From Methylobacterium segetis (GTDB taxonomy: Bacteria; Pseudomonadota; Alphaproteobacteria; Rhizobiales; Beijerinckiaceae), in assembly GCF_004348265.1 (NCBI RefSeq), contig NZ_SMNT01000015.1, forward strand, positions 1 through 64,000: a DNA stretch of 64,000 nt. Direction: 5' to 3'. Below the pieces are notes generated by a model. The model was not told the DNA's origin and did not search any database. It saw only the letters and a list, made by a program, of their open reading frames with translations. Below are positions 26,310 through 35,453 of this stretch, piece by piece; within the stretch, counting starts at the first letter, position 1, and each line of letters begins with the position of its first letter. A program made the position numbers and the translations under genes.

Positions 26310-27155
26310 TCAAGGCACCTCTACGATCAGGCCGGGATCGAAGTTTCGGTCCTCCACCGGGTTCGCCAGCCAGCGGCAGCGCCCGATCCGCAAGTCGTGC
26401 CCGGCGTGGAAATGGCCCGAGATCCAGATCGCGGGCCGCTCCGCGTCGGCAAGATCGTCGAGCACCGTCGTCGCGTAGAAGGCCGGCACCCACCAGGGCA
26501 CGCCCGGCGCGTCGCGGTAGGCGTCGGCCGCGAGCGGGCTCGCCGGGTGGTGGGTGACGGCGACGGTCGGGCCGTCGTGGCGCCCGCGCAGCTGTGCGAG
26601 GAGCGCCGACCGCTCCGCCGCGTGCGCGGCCATCGCGTCGGCGGGCTGCCAGGGCGTGCCGTCCGCCTTGCGGATCGAGCCGCGATATTCCCGCGAGCCG
26701 GTGACGGGGTCTGTCATGCGGTCGGCCGCGAAGGCCACCGGGTCCGCCGGCCGGTCCGGGCTCGCCTCGGGGAGCCAGCGCCCGGCGAGCGACCAGTCGC
26801 TCCAGAGCGTCGTGCCGACGAAGCGCACGCCCGCGATCTCGGTGGCGGCGCCCCCCTGAAGCAGGCGGATGTCGGCCCCGGCCTCGTTCAGCCGCGCGAC
26901 CTCGCGGCCGAGGGCGGCGAGGAGGTCCGGCGCCGTGCGCGGATCGCCGGTGGGCGCGTAGTGCTCGTGATTGCCGGGCACCAGCACGATCGGCCGCCCG
27001 CCCGCGATGTCGCAGAGCACGGCGAGGCCGCGCTCCGGGTGCCCCTCGTAGAGATCGCCCGCGCAGACGAGGACGTCGAAGGGTGCGCTCGGCCGCGGGA
27101 TCAGGTCGGCCCGGCGGCGCTCGAGGTGCAGGTCGGAGATCGGGAACAGGCGCAT
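26310..27155 (-). CDS. Calcineurin-like metallophosphoesterase
   Basis: A 281-residue phosphoesterase. All five metal motifs are present: SDLHLE (D8, H10), VCAGDLYEG, VPGNHEHY, VTHHPAS and SGHFHAGHD. ATG 27155 begins MRLFPISDLHLE directly at the fold. Substrate unknown. It follows the cation-transporter-like gene by 17 bp on the same strand. Confidence 0.9.
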   Translation of the reverse strand: MRLFPISDLHLERRRADLIPRPSAPFDVLVCAGDLYEGHPERGLAVLCDIAGGRPIVLVPGNHEHYAPTGDPRTAPDLLAALGREVARLNEAGADIRLLQGGAATEIAGVRFVGTTLWSDWSLAGRWLPEASPDRPADPVAFAADRMTDPVTGSREYRGSIRKADGTPWQPADAMAAHAAERSALLAQLRGRHDGPTVAVTHHPASPLAADAYRDAPGVPWWVPAFYATTVLDDLADAERPAIWISGHFHAGHDLRIGRCRWLANPVEDRNFDPGLIVEVP

Positions 27156-27172
27156 CGTCGCTTGCACGGGTC

Positions 27173-27787
27173 TCAGGCCTCTGCGGCCCGAGCGGCGCGG
27201 CGCTCGGCCCGGGCCGCCTTGAGAATGTCGTGGGCGGAATCCGCATTGAGGACGGCGATGCCGGCCGCCGCCGCGAGGTCCGGCCAGGGGGAAGCCCAGA
27301 GGGCGGTGACGAGGCCCGCCGCGATGATCGCGAGGTTCGCCGCCGCATCGTTGCGCGCCGAGAGATAGGCCGCCCGCGTCAGGCTGCCCGCCCCGTGCCG
27401 GTGGCGGGCGAGCATCATCGCGCAGGTCACGTTGACGGCGAGCGCTCCGAGGCCGGTCAGCGTCAGCGGCAGGGGCGCCGGAGGGGCGAGGTCGGAGAAC
27501 TTCTCGTAGGCCGCGTAGGCCGTGGCGAGGGCCGGCACGAGCAGGATGCCGGCCATCACGGTGCCGAGCCGCGCCCGGTTGCGCAGGCTCCAGCCGAGCC
27601 CGGCGAAGATGAGGAGGTTGAGCGCCGCATCCTCCAGGAAATCGAGGCTGTCGGCGATGAGCGCGACCGAGCCGATCGCGAGGGCGACCGCGATCTCGAC
27701 CCCGAAATAGGCGAGGTTCAGCCCCGCGACGCGAACGACGACGGGGCGCAGGGAGGGTGGGGCGGGAGATGGCACGGCAGGTGTCAC
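27173..27787 (-). CDS. Short cation-diffusion-facilitator-like membrane protein
   Basis: About 204 residues from a GTG at 27787 (a GTG at 27775 is also possible), with five to six TM helices. TM2 carries LIADSLDFLEDAALN and TM5 carries YLSARNDAAANLAI, matching the CDF metal-site positions, though the TM5 His is replaced by Asn. The C-terminal cytosolic domain of full-length CDF exporters is missing. This short subgroup may transport metal cations, but the substrate is unknown. Confidence 0.72.
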   Translation of the reverse strand: MTPAVPSPAPPSLRPVVVRVAGLNLAYFGVEIAVALAIGSVALIADSLDFLEDAALNLLIFAGLGWSLRNRARLGTVMAGILLVPALATAYAAYEKFSDLAPPAPLPLTLTGLGALAVNVTCAMMLARHRHGAGSLTRAAYLSARNDAAANLAIIAAGLVTALWASPWPDLAAAAGIAVLNADSAHDILKAARAERRAARAAEA

Positions 27788-27978
27788 GGGCAGACGATGT
27801 TCGCGGGAGGCTTCGGGCTTGCGGGCGGCTCGGGCTGCACATGGCGCGGCCGCGGGCCCCCTGTCGAGGCCGAAATTTTCGCAAGTCCGATACTGGATTC
27901 CGTGGCGCGCCTGTGCGAGGCGACAACCGGACCTGCGCCGTATCGCGCGGCGACAACGAGACAAGCGGGAGGCCGAGG

Positions 27979-28455
27979 ATGTTGCCCGAGCTGCGCGTTC
28001 TGTATTTCGAGGACCTGGAGGTCGGGCTCTCCGAGACGCTGACCAAGGTCATCGCCTCCTCCGACGTGGTCGGCTTCGCCGAGATCACCGGCGACCGCAA
28101 CCCGATCCACCTCTCCGAGCACTTCGCCGCGCGCACGCCCTTCGGCACCCGCATCGCGCACGGCCTCTACACGGCGGGCCTGATCTCGGCGGTGCTCGGC
28201 ACCCGCCTGCCCGGCCCCGGCGCGGTCTACATCAGCCAGACCCTCAATGTCCGCGCGCCCGTGCGCATCGGCGATACCGTCGACGTGACCGTGACCGTGG
28301 CCGAACTCGTGCCGGAGCGGCGCCGCGCGCGGCTCACCTGCACCTGCTCGGTGGCGGGCGAGGTGGTGCTCGACGGCGAGGCGCTGGTGAAGGTGCCGAA
28401 GAAGGAGGAGGCGGATCCGCTCGCCATCCGCATGGGCGGCCGGCCGGAGGCGTGA
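27979..28455 (+). CDS. MaoC-like (R)-specific enoyl-CoA hydratase
   Basis: A 158-residue hotdog hydratase. The catalytic Asp-His pair is visible in GDRNPIHLSEHFA (D39, H44), followed by IAHGLYTAGLISAVLG. ATG 27979 has GGGAGG 6 nt upstream. It could serve polyhydroxybutyrate metabolism (PhaJ role) or crotonyl-CoA chemistry in the ethylmalonyl-CoA pathway (CroR role); neither can be decided here. Confidence 0.85.
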   Translation: MLPELRVLYFEDLEVGLSETLTKVIASSDVVGFAEITGDRNPIHLSEHFAARTPFGTRIAHGLYTAGLISAVLGTRLPGPGAVYISQTLNVRAPVRIGDTVDVTVTVAELVPERRRARLTCTCSVAGEVVLDGEALVKVPKKEEADPLAIRMGGRPEA

Positions 28456-28534
28456 CGGCCGCACCGCGTCCCGCCAGCGTGCGGGCGCGGAGTTCCGCGT
28501 CGCGCGGGGGGCGGAGCCTAGCGAGCCGGGCGCC

Positions 28535-29374
28535 GTGATCGAGACAATCCCCCTCGACGATCCCGGCGATCCGCGCCTCGCCCCCTACGCGGCGATGCGC
28601 GAGCGCGACCTCGTCGGGCGCGCAGGCCGCTTCATCGTCGAGGGCGAGGTAACCCTGCGCCTCCTGCTCTCGGGGCAGGCGCGGTTCCAGGCCGAATCGA
28701 TCCTGCTCGCGCCCGAGCGCCTGCCGGGCCTTGCCGAGGCGCTCGCCGCCCACGCCGCGCGGCTCCCCGCCCCGCCCCCGGTCTACCTCGCCGCCCGGCC
28801 CGTGATGAGCGCGGTGACGGGCTTCCCGATCCATCGCGGCGTCCTCGCGGTCGGACTCCGCGGCGCGGAGCCGTGCGCGGCCGGTCTCGTGCCGCCCGAT
28901 CCGGCGCCGGCCCTGGTGCTGGGGCTCTGCGGCCTGACCAATCACGACAATGTCGGCGGCCTGTTCCGCAACGCCGCCGCCTTCGGCGCCGACGCGGTGC
29001 TCCTCGATGCCGCGACCTGCGACCCGCTCTATCGCAAGGCGATCCGCGTCTCGGCGGGCGCCGCGCTGACCGTGCCCTTCGCGCGGCTCGGACCCGGCGA
29101 GGGCTGGCTCGCCCTGGCCGCACGCCTCGGCCTGACGCCGCTCGCCCTCTCGCCCGGCGGGGCGGAGGCTCTCTCGGACCTGCCCGCCCTCCCCAGGGCC
29201 CTCCTCCTCGGGACCGAGGGGCCGGGCCTGCCGGCCGAGACCATCGCGCGGGCCCGCGGCGTGCGCATCCCGATGGCTCCCGGCTTCGATTCGCTCAACG
29301 TCGCGACCGCGGGGGCCATCGCGCTCCATCACCTGCGCGCATCATCGGCAGAGGTTGCGCGCGACAAAGAGTGA
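28535..29374 (+). CDS. TrmH/SpoU-family RNA 2'-O-methyltransferase
   Basis: A 279-residue SPOUT methyltransferase from a GTG start. The three SPOUT motifs are present: GLTNHDNVGGLFRNAAAFG, LLLGTEGPGLP, and RIPMAPGFDSLNVATAGAIA. The N-terminal substrate domain begins after GRFIVEGEVTLRLLL. Whether it modifies tRNA or rRNA is unknown. The carotenoid promoter starts 4 bp after its stop. Confidence 0.9.
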   Translation: MIETIPLDDPGDPRLAPYAAMRERDLVGRAGRFIVEGEVTLRLLLSGQARFQAESILLAPERLPGLAEALAAHAARLPAPPPVYLAARPVMSAVTGFPIHRGVLAVGLRGAEPCAAGLVPPDPAPALVLGLCGLTNHDNVGGLFRNAAAFGADAVLLDAATCDPLYRKAIRVSAGAALTVPFARLGPGEGWLALAARLGLTPLALSPGGAEALSDLPALPRALLLGTEGPGLPAETIARARGVRIPMAPGFDSLNVATAGAIALHHLRASSAEVARDKE

Positions 29375-29377
29375 CAA

Positions 29378-29405
29378 TTGCCCGAACGCACCGCTCTCCT
29401 AGCTT
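29378..29405 (+). promoter_or_regulatory. Putative carotenoid promoter P1
   Basis: TTGCCC (29378-29383), a 16-nt spacer, TAGCTT (29400-29405). The octamer CTAGCTTG that carries the -10 is repeated at 29413-29420, 14 bp downstream. The architecture matches P2 at 33783-33810. Confidence 0.55.
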
Positions 29406-29504
29406 GTACAGTCTAGCTTGGCCGGAAACCGCGCGTGGCGCCTGTTCACAGGTGGCGGAGATCCGGGCAGGATCGTGGATCCGCACCGGCGGGAGGTTCG
29501 AGCG

Positions 29505-31097
29505 TTGCTGCAGTCACGGGACGGCCTCCGGACTTTGTCCGGACGTCGGGTGGTCATCGTCGGTGCCGGTCCCGGTGGGCTGGCGACAGCACTTCTGCTG
29601 GCCCGCGCCGGGATCCACGTCACGCTCTTCGAGAAGGACGAGGCGGTCGGCGGGCGTACCCGGACCGTCGAGGCGCCCGGCGGCTACCGCTTCGACATCG
29701 GCCCCACCTTCTTCCTCTATCCCCAGATCCTCGCCGACATCTTCGCCTCCTGCGGCGAGCGGCTGGAGGACCATGTCCGGCTCGAGCGCCTCGACCCGCA
29801 ATACCACCTCGCCTTCGAGGGCGAGGGCGGCCTCTCGGGCGAGATCCGCGCCACCGCCGACATGGACCGGCTGGAGGCCGAGATCGCCCGGATCGCGCCG
29901 GACGACGCGAAGAACGTCCGCCGCTTCTTCGCCGACAACCGGACCAAGCTGAAGTTCTTCAAGCCGGTCCTGGAGCAGGCCTTCCACCGCTTCCGCAGCA
30001 TGGCCTCGCCCGCCATGCTCGCGGCCCTCCCCTACCTGCATCCCGGCCGGAGCGTCGACCGCGACCTTCAGCGCTACTTCGCCGACCCGCGGGTGCGCCT
30101 CGCCTTCTCGTTCCAGACCAAGTACCTCGGGATGTCGCCCTTCCGCTGCCCGAGCCTGTTCACGATCCTCTCCTTCCTCGAGTACGAGCATGGGGTCTAC
30201 CACCCCGTCGGCGGCTGCGGCGCGGTCTCGGAGGCGATGGCGGGGCTCGCCCGCCGCATGGGCGTCGACATTCGCCTCGGCACCGGCGTCGACCGGGTCC
30301 TGTTCGAGGGCAAGCGCGCCTGCGGCGTCGTGGCGGGGGGCGAGACGCTGCGGGCCGACGCGGTGGTCATCAACGGCGACTTCGCCCGCGCCGTGCCGGC
30401 CCTGGTGCCGGAGGCGCACAGACCGCGCTGGCGCGACGCGAAGGTCGCCAAGGCCCGCCTCTCCTGCTCGACCTTCATGCTCTATCTCGGGATCGAGGGG
30501 CGGATGCCCGCGGGCCTCGGGCATCACACGATCCTGCTCGCCAAGGACTATGCCCGCAACATCCGCGAGGTCTCGGAGGGCGTCCTGCCGCTGGAGCCGT
30601 CGATCTACGTCCAGCACGCGGGATTCACGGACGGGGGCATGGCGCCCCCCGGGCACACCGCCCTCTACGTGCTGGTGCCGGTGCCGAACCTGAAGGCGGG
30701 AATCGACTGGGAGGCGGTGCGGCCGCGCTACCGGCAACTGGTGCTGGAGCGGCTGAAGCTCCTCGGCCTCGACGATCTCGAATCGCGCATCCGCTACGAG
30801 CGCATCGTCGACCCGACCGGCTGGCGGGACGATTTCGCGGTCCACGAGGGTGCCACCTTCAACCTCGCCCACGACCTGATGCAGATGCTCTACTTCCGGC
30901 CCCACAACCGCTTCGGGCCGAGCCTCTATCTCGTCGGCGGCGGCACCCATCCGGGCTCGGGGCTTCCCGTGATCTACGAGGGCGCGCGCATCTCCGCCCG
31001 CCTCCTCATCGAGGAACTCGCCGGGGCCCGCCTGCCCACCGGCGAGGCGGGACTGCCGGAAACGGCTCCGCTCGCGGCCGGCGGCGAGGCCACGTGA
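29505..31097 (+). CDS. Carotenoid desaturase/oxidase, CrtI/CrtN family (first copy)
   Basis: A 530-residue FAD-dependent desaturase-type enzyme. The dinucleotide motif VVIVGAGPGGLATALLLARAG is followed by FEKDEAVGGRTRT and GYRFDIGPTFF; the C-terminal flavin motif is GPSLYLVGGGTHPGSGLP. I place the start at TTG 29505, since GGGAGG lies 8 nt upstream (29491-29496) and the fold begins 17 residues later; an upstream ATG at 29418 lacks such a site. It probably dehydrogenates or oxidises a C30 chain. The stop overlaps the DUF2141 start (GTGA). CrtN versus CrtP identity is not resolved. Confidence 0.88.
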   Translation: MLQSRDGLRTLSGRRVVIVGAGPGGLATALLLARAGIHVTLFEKDEAVGGRTRTVEAPGGYRFDIGPTFFLYPQILADIFASCGERLEDHVRLERLDPQYHLAFEGEGGLSGEIRATADMDRLEAEIARIAPDDAKNVRRFFADNRTKLKFFKPVLEQAFHRFRSMASPAMLAALPYLHPGRSVDRDLQRYFADPRVRLAFSFQTKYLGMSPFRCPSLFTILSFLEYEHGVYHPVGGCGAVSEAMAGLARRMGVDIRLGTGVDRVLFEGKRACGVVAGGETLRADAVVINGDFARAVPALVPEAHRPRWRDAKVAKARLSCSTFMLYLGIEGRMPAGLGHHTILLAKDYARNIREVSEGVLPLEPSIYVQHAGFTDGGMAPPGHTALYVLVPVPNLKAGIDWEAVRPRYRQLVLERLKLLGLDDLESRIRYERIVDPTGWRDDFAVHEGATFNLAHDLMQMLYFRPHNRFGPSLYLVGGGTHPGSGLPVIYEGARISARLLIEELAGARLPTGEAGLPETAPLAAGGEAT

Positions 31098-31519
31098 GCC
31101 GCGCAGCCCTCCTCCTCGCAGGCTGCCTCGCCGCCGCGACGCCGGCCCGCGCCGCGACCGTCGAGGTCGAGGTCGACGGGATCGAGGCGGGCTCCGGTTC
31201 CGTCTACGTCGCGCTCTGCCAGGGCGGCCTGTCGGAGGCCGCCTGCCGTGACGGGGAGACGGCGCGGGCAACGGGCCCGCGTCAGCGCCTCGTGCTGCGC
31301 GACGTCCCGCCGGGCACCTACGCGCTCGCCGCCTTCCAGGACCTGAACGGCAACGGCCGCCTCGACCGGACCCCCCTCGGCCTGCCGCTCGAGCCCTACG
31401 GCTTCTCCGGCGAGGCGGGGCGAAACGTGCGCCCGGACTTCGCCCGCGCCGCCTTCTCCCTGCGCGAGCCCGGCCTCGCGCTCCGGGTGCGCCTCATGCG
31501 CGCCCTGCCCGCGCGCTGA
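31094..31519 (+). CDS. DUF2141 family secreted protein
   Basis: A 141-residue protein with signal peptide MSRAALLLAGCLAAATPARA, predicted to be periplasmic. The mature part is an Ig-like beta domain with GSVYVALCQGG, PPGTYALAAFQDLNGNGRLD (an EF-hand-like DxNxNGxLD loop) and GLPLEPYGFSG. DUF2141 proteins often occur beside carotenoid genes; their function is unknown. The GTG start overlaps the desaturase stop by 4 bases, so it is translationally coupled. Confidence 0.85.
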   Translation: MSRAALLLAGCLAAATPARAATVEVEVDGIEAGSGSVYVALCQGGLSEAACRDGETARATGPRQRLVLRDVPPGTYALAAFQDLNGNGRLDRTPLGLPLEPYGFSGEAGRNVRPDFARAAFSLREPGLALRVRLMRALPAR

Positions 31520-31527
31520 GACGCCCC

Positions 31528-32556
31528 ATGCCGGCGCCCGAGCCGCGTCCCGAGGGGGGCGCCCCCCTCGTGGAGGTCGCGGGCGCGACGCTCGCCCTCG
31601 GCGGACGGCAGATCCTCGACAGCGTCGACCTCGCGCTTCGGGCCGGCGAGACGCTGGCGCTGCTCGGCTCGAACGGCGCCGGCAAATCCTCGCTGATGCG
31701 GCTCGTGGCCGGGCGCCTCGCGCCCGATTCGGGGAGGGTGCGCGTCGGCGGCGCAGACCCGTTCCGCCGCGGCGCGGCCCGGCGCGCCATCGGTTGGGTG
31801 CCCCAGGAGATCGCGCTCTATCCCCGCCTGACGGTCGCCGAGAATCTCGGCGTCTTCGCCGAACTGATCGGCCTTCCCCGTCGCGCGCGGGCCGCCTCCG
31901 TGGCGCGCGCCCTCGACAGGACCGGCACCATCGAGGTGGCACACCGGCTGGTCGGCCAGCTCTCCGGCGGCTACCAGCGCCGGGTCAACATCGCGGCGAG
32001 CCTCCTCGGCGAGCCCCGCCTCATCCTCCTCGACGAGCCGACGCAGGGAGTCGATCTCTCCGCCCGCGCCGCGATCCACGCGCTCCTCGGGCGCCTACGG
32101 GCCGAGGGCGCCGGCATCCTCATCGCCACCCATGATTTCGGCGAGGCCGAGCGGCTCGCCGACCGCGTCGCCTTCGTCGGGGGCGGCCGGATCGTGCGGG
32201 AGGGTGCGCTCGCCGCGATGCTGGCCCGGATCCGCTCCGGGCCGCCCGAGCAGGAGGTGGCGCTCGACCACACGCCCGATCGAGCCGCCGAGGCGGCGCT
32301 GCGGCGCGCAGGCTTCGTCCCGGTGGAGGCGGAGATCGCGGAGGGGGGCCCGGGGCTCGTCTGGCGGGCGGCGGGGCGCACCGTCTCCGGACTCGACGGA
32401 GCCGCGCTCCTCGGCAGCCTGAGGGCCCAGGGCGTGCCGGCCGGCGAGGTGCGGGTGCGGGCGCCCGGGCTCGAGGCGCTCTACCGCGAGGCCCTGGCGC
32501 CTGCGGCGGCCGGTCCTGCGGCGAGCCTGTCCCGCATCGCGGGGGGCGCCCGATGA
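31528..32556 (+). CDS. ABC-2 type exporter ATP-binding protein
   Basis: A 342-residue ATPase: Walker [10 protein letters not shown], signature [13 protein letters not shown], Walker [14 protein letters not shown]-loop ATHDFGEAE. The C-terminal 110 residues form an extra domain like those in DrrA/CcmA-type drug and lipid exporters. It starts 8 bp after the DUF2141 stop and its own stop overlaps the permease ATG (ATGA). Its position between two carotenoid genes suggests a substrate linked to the pigment, but this is inference. Confidence 0.9.
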   Translation: MPAPEPRPEGGAPLVEVAGATLALGGRQILDSVDLALRAGETLALLGSNGAGKSSLMRLVAGRLAPDSGRVRVGGADPFRRGAARRAIGWVPQEIALYPRLTVAENLGVFAELIGLPRRARAASVARALDRTGTIEVAHRLVGQLSGGYQRRVNIAASLLGEPRLILLDEPTQGVDLSARAAIHALLGRLRAEGAGILIATHDFGEAERLADRVAFVGGGRIVREGALAAMLARIRSGPPEQEVALDHTPDRAAEAALRRAGFVPVEAEIAEGGPGLVWRAAGRTVSGLDGAALLGSLRAQGVPAGEVRVRAPGLEALYREALAPAAAGPAASLSRIAGGAR

Positions 32557-33758
32557 TCGGCGCGGCCTTCCGCGTCATGGCGCTGAGCCTGCTGCGCGAC
32601 CGCGCCGCGCTCGTCATGGCCTTCGTCCTGCCGACCGTGATCTTCACGATCTTCGCCGCGATCTTCTCCGGCGCCATCGGCGACCGCATCCGCATCCATC
32701 TCGGCCTCGCCGACCTCGCCCATACGGCGACGACCGAGCGCTTGGTCGCCGCGCTCGCGGCCGACCCGAGCCTGCGGGTGGAGCGCTTGCCCGCCGCCAG
32801 CGTCGGGGAGGCGGTGGCCGCCGTGCGCCGGGGCACGGTCGACGTCGCCCTGGTGCTGCGCGGCGACCTCGCCGCACCCCCCTCCGGCGGCACCTCGCCC
32901 GGGCAGCCCGTGGTGCTGGTCGAGAACCCGTCGAAGGCCCTCGCGACGCCGATCGCCCTCGGCCAGCTCCAGCGCGTCCTGAACGACGCCCTGCCGGACG
33001 TCGTGCTCTCCCGGATCGTCGCGGACGTGGAGCGCACGGGCAAGATCGGCGCGGACGAGCGCGCCTTCCTCGATCAGGCCTTCGCCGAGCAGCGCGCGAG
33101 GAAGGAGCCGTTCTCCTTCGCCACTCTCGTCGAGCGGCAGAGCACGGCCTCGGGCCGGGCGAACGAGCGCGTCGCCTATTACGCGGGCGCCATCACCGCC
33201 GTGTTCCTGCTCTTTGCCGCGATGCAGGGGGCGATGACCCTCGTCGAGGAGCGCCAATCCGGACTCGCCGACCGTCTGACGGCCGCGCCCGGCGGGCTCC
33301 CCGTGATCGTGCTCGGCAAGTTCGGCTTCCTGACCCTCCAGGGCCTCGCGCAGGCGGGGCTGATCTTCGCCGCCGCCGTCCTCCTCTACGGCGTCGAGAT
33401 CGGCCCGCACTGGCCCGAATGGACGCTGACCTCGCTCCTCGTCTCGGCGATGGCGGCGGGCCTCGCCCTCGCCGCCTGCGCGGCCGCCGCGACCCGCCAG
33501 CAGGCGCATCTCGCCGCGACCTTCGGCGTCCTCCTCCTCTCGGCGGTCGGCGGCAGCATGGTCCCCCGCTTCCTGATGCCGCCCTGGCTGCAGCAGGCCG
33601 GCTGGTTCACCCCGAACGCCTGGGCGATCGAGGCCTACCAGGGCGCCCTCGGCGAGGGCGCCCGCGCGGCCCTGCCGGCCTGGGGCGTGCTGGGCGGGGT
33701 GGCGGCGGCGGGGCTCGGGCTCGCACTTCTGCTGGTCTCGCGAAAGACCGCCGCATGA
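32553..33758 (+). CDS. ABC-2 type exporter permease
   Basis: A 401-residue membrane subunit with the ABC-2 layout. One N-terminal TM ([20 protein letters not shown]) is followed by a periplasmic domain of about 150 residues and five C-terminal helices. The ABC-2 motif region reads [20 protein letters not shown], and [20 protein letters not shown] is typical of the last loop. It resembles YhhJ/DrrB-type exporters of lipids or hydrophobic compounds. Confidence 0.9.
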   Translation: MIGAAFRVMALSLLRDRAALVMAFVLPTVIFTIFAAIFSGAIGDRIRIHLGLADLAHTATTERLVAALAADPSLRVERLPAASVGEAVAAVRRGTVDVALVLRGDLAAPPSGGTSPGQPVVLVENPSKALATPIALGQLQRVLNDALPDVVLSRIVADVERTGKIGADERAFLDQAFAEQRARKEPFSFATLVERQSTASGRANERVAYYAGAITAVFLLFAAMQGAMTLVEERQSGLADRLTAAPGGLPVIVLGKFGFLTLQGLAQAGLIFAAAVLLYGVEIGPHWPEWTLTSLLVSAMAAGLALAACAAAATRQQAHLAATFGVLLLSAVGGSMVPRFLMPPWLQQAGWFTPNAWAIEAYQGALGEGARAALPAWGVLGGVAAAGLGLALLLVSRKTAA

Positions 33759-33782
33759 GGACGTGCGCGACCCGCCACCGCG

Positions 33783-33810
33783 TTGACCGATCCCGCCCTC
33801 CGACTAGCTT
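33783..33810 (+). promoter_or_regulatory. Putative carotenoid promoter P2
   Basis: TTGACC (33783-33788), a 16-nt spacer, TAGCTT (33805-33810) within ACTAGCTTTG. It lies in the 99-bp gap before the second desaturase and repeats the P1 architecture, including the CTAGCTT core. Confidence 0.58.
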
Positions 33811-33857
33811 TGCAACGGGGACGCGGCCCACGCCGTGTCCCGGGGAGTGACAACGAC

Positions 33858-35384
33858 ATGAAGTCCGGTTCCTCGGTCGCCGTCATCGGCTCGGGTCTCG
33901 GCGGGCTCGCCGCCGCCTGCGTGAGCGCCGCCCGCGGCCACCGCGTCACCCTCTACGACAAGAACGACTGGCTCGGCGGCAAGGCCGCGGTGCTGCACGA
34001 GGGCGGGTTCCGGTTCGACATGGGGCCGACCATCCTCACCGTGCCCCGCGTGCTGGAGCGCATCTTCGCCGAGGCCGGCCGCAACCTGCACGACTATCTC
34101 GACCTGCGCCGCCTCGACCCGCAATGGCGCTGCTTCTTCGACGACGGCACCCGCATCGACCTGATGCAGGACGTCGAGCGGATGGCCGCCGACATGGACC
34201 GCTTCGTGCCGGGCGCCGGCGCCGGCGAGGGCTACAAGCGCTTCATCGGCATCTCCGAGCATCTGCACGACGTCTCGAACCGGTTCTTCTTCTGGAAGCC
34301 GGTGGAGGACCTGTTCGACACGATCAACCTCCGGGCGAACCTCAACCCGGGCACCCTGCGCGACGTTCTGAGCCTTCGCATGCACGCCTCGGTCGCGAGC
34401 ACCATCCGCGGCAAGGTGAAGGACGCGCGCCTCGCCCAGATGCTCGACCATTTCGTGCAATATGTCGGCTCCTCGCCCTACGGTGCGCCGGCCGTCCTCT
34501 GCGCCATCGCCCACATGCAGACGGCCGAAGGCGTCTGGTACCCGATGGGCGGCACCCGCGCGGTGGCCGAGGCGCTGGCCAAGCTCGCGGGCGAGCTCGG
34601 CGCGACGCTGAAGCCCGCCACCGAGGTGACGGGGCTCGCCGTCGAGAACGGGGCCGTCACGGGCCTCCGCACCGAGGAGGGCCACGCCCCCTTCGACGCC
34701 GTGATCTCGAACATGGATTCGGTGCGCACCTACCGGGAACTCGTCGGCGGCGAGGTCGGCCGATCCTACGAGAAGAAGGGCTTCGAGCCCGCCTGCTCGG
34801 GCGTGGTGCTCTATCTCGGCCTGAACAAGCGCTACGAGCACCTGAACCACCACGATTTCGTCTTCTCCCGCGACCCCGAGGAGGAGTTCGACTTCATCTA
34901 CAACAAGGGCGAGCCCGCCCCCGACCCGACCGCCTACCTCGCGGCCCCCTCCTCCACCGATCCCTCGGTGGCGCCCGACGGCGGCGAGGCGCTCTACGTC
35001 CTCGTGCACACGCCCTACCTGCGGCCGCACCACGACTGGTCGAAGATGTTCCCGGCCTACCGCCGCACCATCCTCGACAAGCTCAAACGCACCGCGCACA
35101 TGCCGGACCTGGAGGAGCGGATCGTGGTCGAGCGCCACCTCACACCCCAGGACATCCACGAGCGCTACAAGGTCCTGAACGGCGCGATCTACGGGCTCGC
35201 CAGCCACGGCCGGGTGATGGGCGCCTTCAAGCCCGGCAACCGCTCGCGGCAGGTGCGCGGCCTCTATCTCGCCGGCGGCGCGGCCCATCCGGGGCCGGGC
35301 ATGCCCATGGTGATGATGTCGGGCTGGATCGCCGCCGACGCGCACGACGCGGATGCCCGCGGCGAGGTCCGGAAATCCGCCTGA
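33858..35384 (+). CDS. Carotenoid desaturase/oxidase, CrtI/CrtN family (second copy)
   Basis: A 508-residue FAD enzyme. The N-terminal motif is VAVIGSGLGGLAAACVSAARG followed by LYDKNDWLGGKAAV and RFDMGPTILTVP; the C-terminal motif is RGLYLAGGAAHPGPGMPMVM. GGGGAG precedes ATG 33858 by about 10 nt. It is clearly diverged from the first copy, which suggests a second reaction, such as a further desaturation or terminal oxidation of the C30 backbone. Own promoter at 33783. Confidence 0.9.
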   Translation: MKSGSSVAVIGSGLGGLAAACVSAARGHRVTLYDKNDWLGGKAAVLHEGGFRFDMGPTILTVPRVLERIFAEAGRNLHDYLDLRRLDPQWRCFFDDGTRIDLMQDVERMAADMDRFVPGAGAGEGYKRFIGISEHLHDVSNRFFFWKPVEDLFDTINLRANLNPGTLRDVLSLRMHASVASTIRGKVKDARLAQMLDHFVQYVGSSPYGAPAVLCAIAHMQTAEGVWYPMGGTRAVAEALAKLAGELGATLKPATEVTGLAVENGAVTGLRTEEGHAPFDAVISNMDSVRTYRELVGGEVGRSYEKKGFEPACSGVVLYLGLNKRYEHLNHHDFVFSRDPEEEFDFIYNKGEPAPDPTAYLAAPSSTDPSVAPDGGEALYVLVHTPYLRPHHDWSKMFPAYRRTILDKLKRTAHMPDLEERIVVERHLTPQDIHERYKVLNGAIYGLASHGRVMGAFKPGNRSRQVRGLYLAGGAAHPGPGMPMVMMSGWIAADAHDADARGEVRKSA

Positions 35385-35453
35385 GCCGTCCGTGAACCCG
35401 CCCGCCCCCGGCCGGTTGACCCGGAGGGCGGCGGAAAGCCCCGAGGCGAGAGC

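Noticed and set aside
33783..33857. TTG at 33783 as the start of the second desaturase
   Set aside because: This TTG is the -35 element of P2; the ATG at 33858 has a ribosome site and begins the FAD fold directly.
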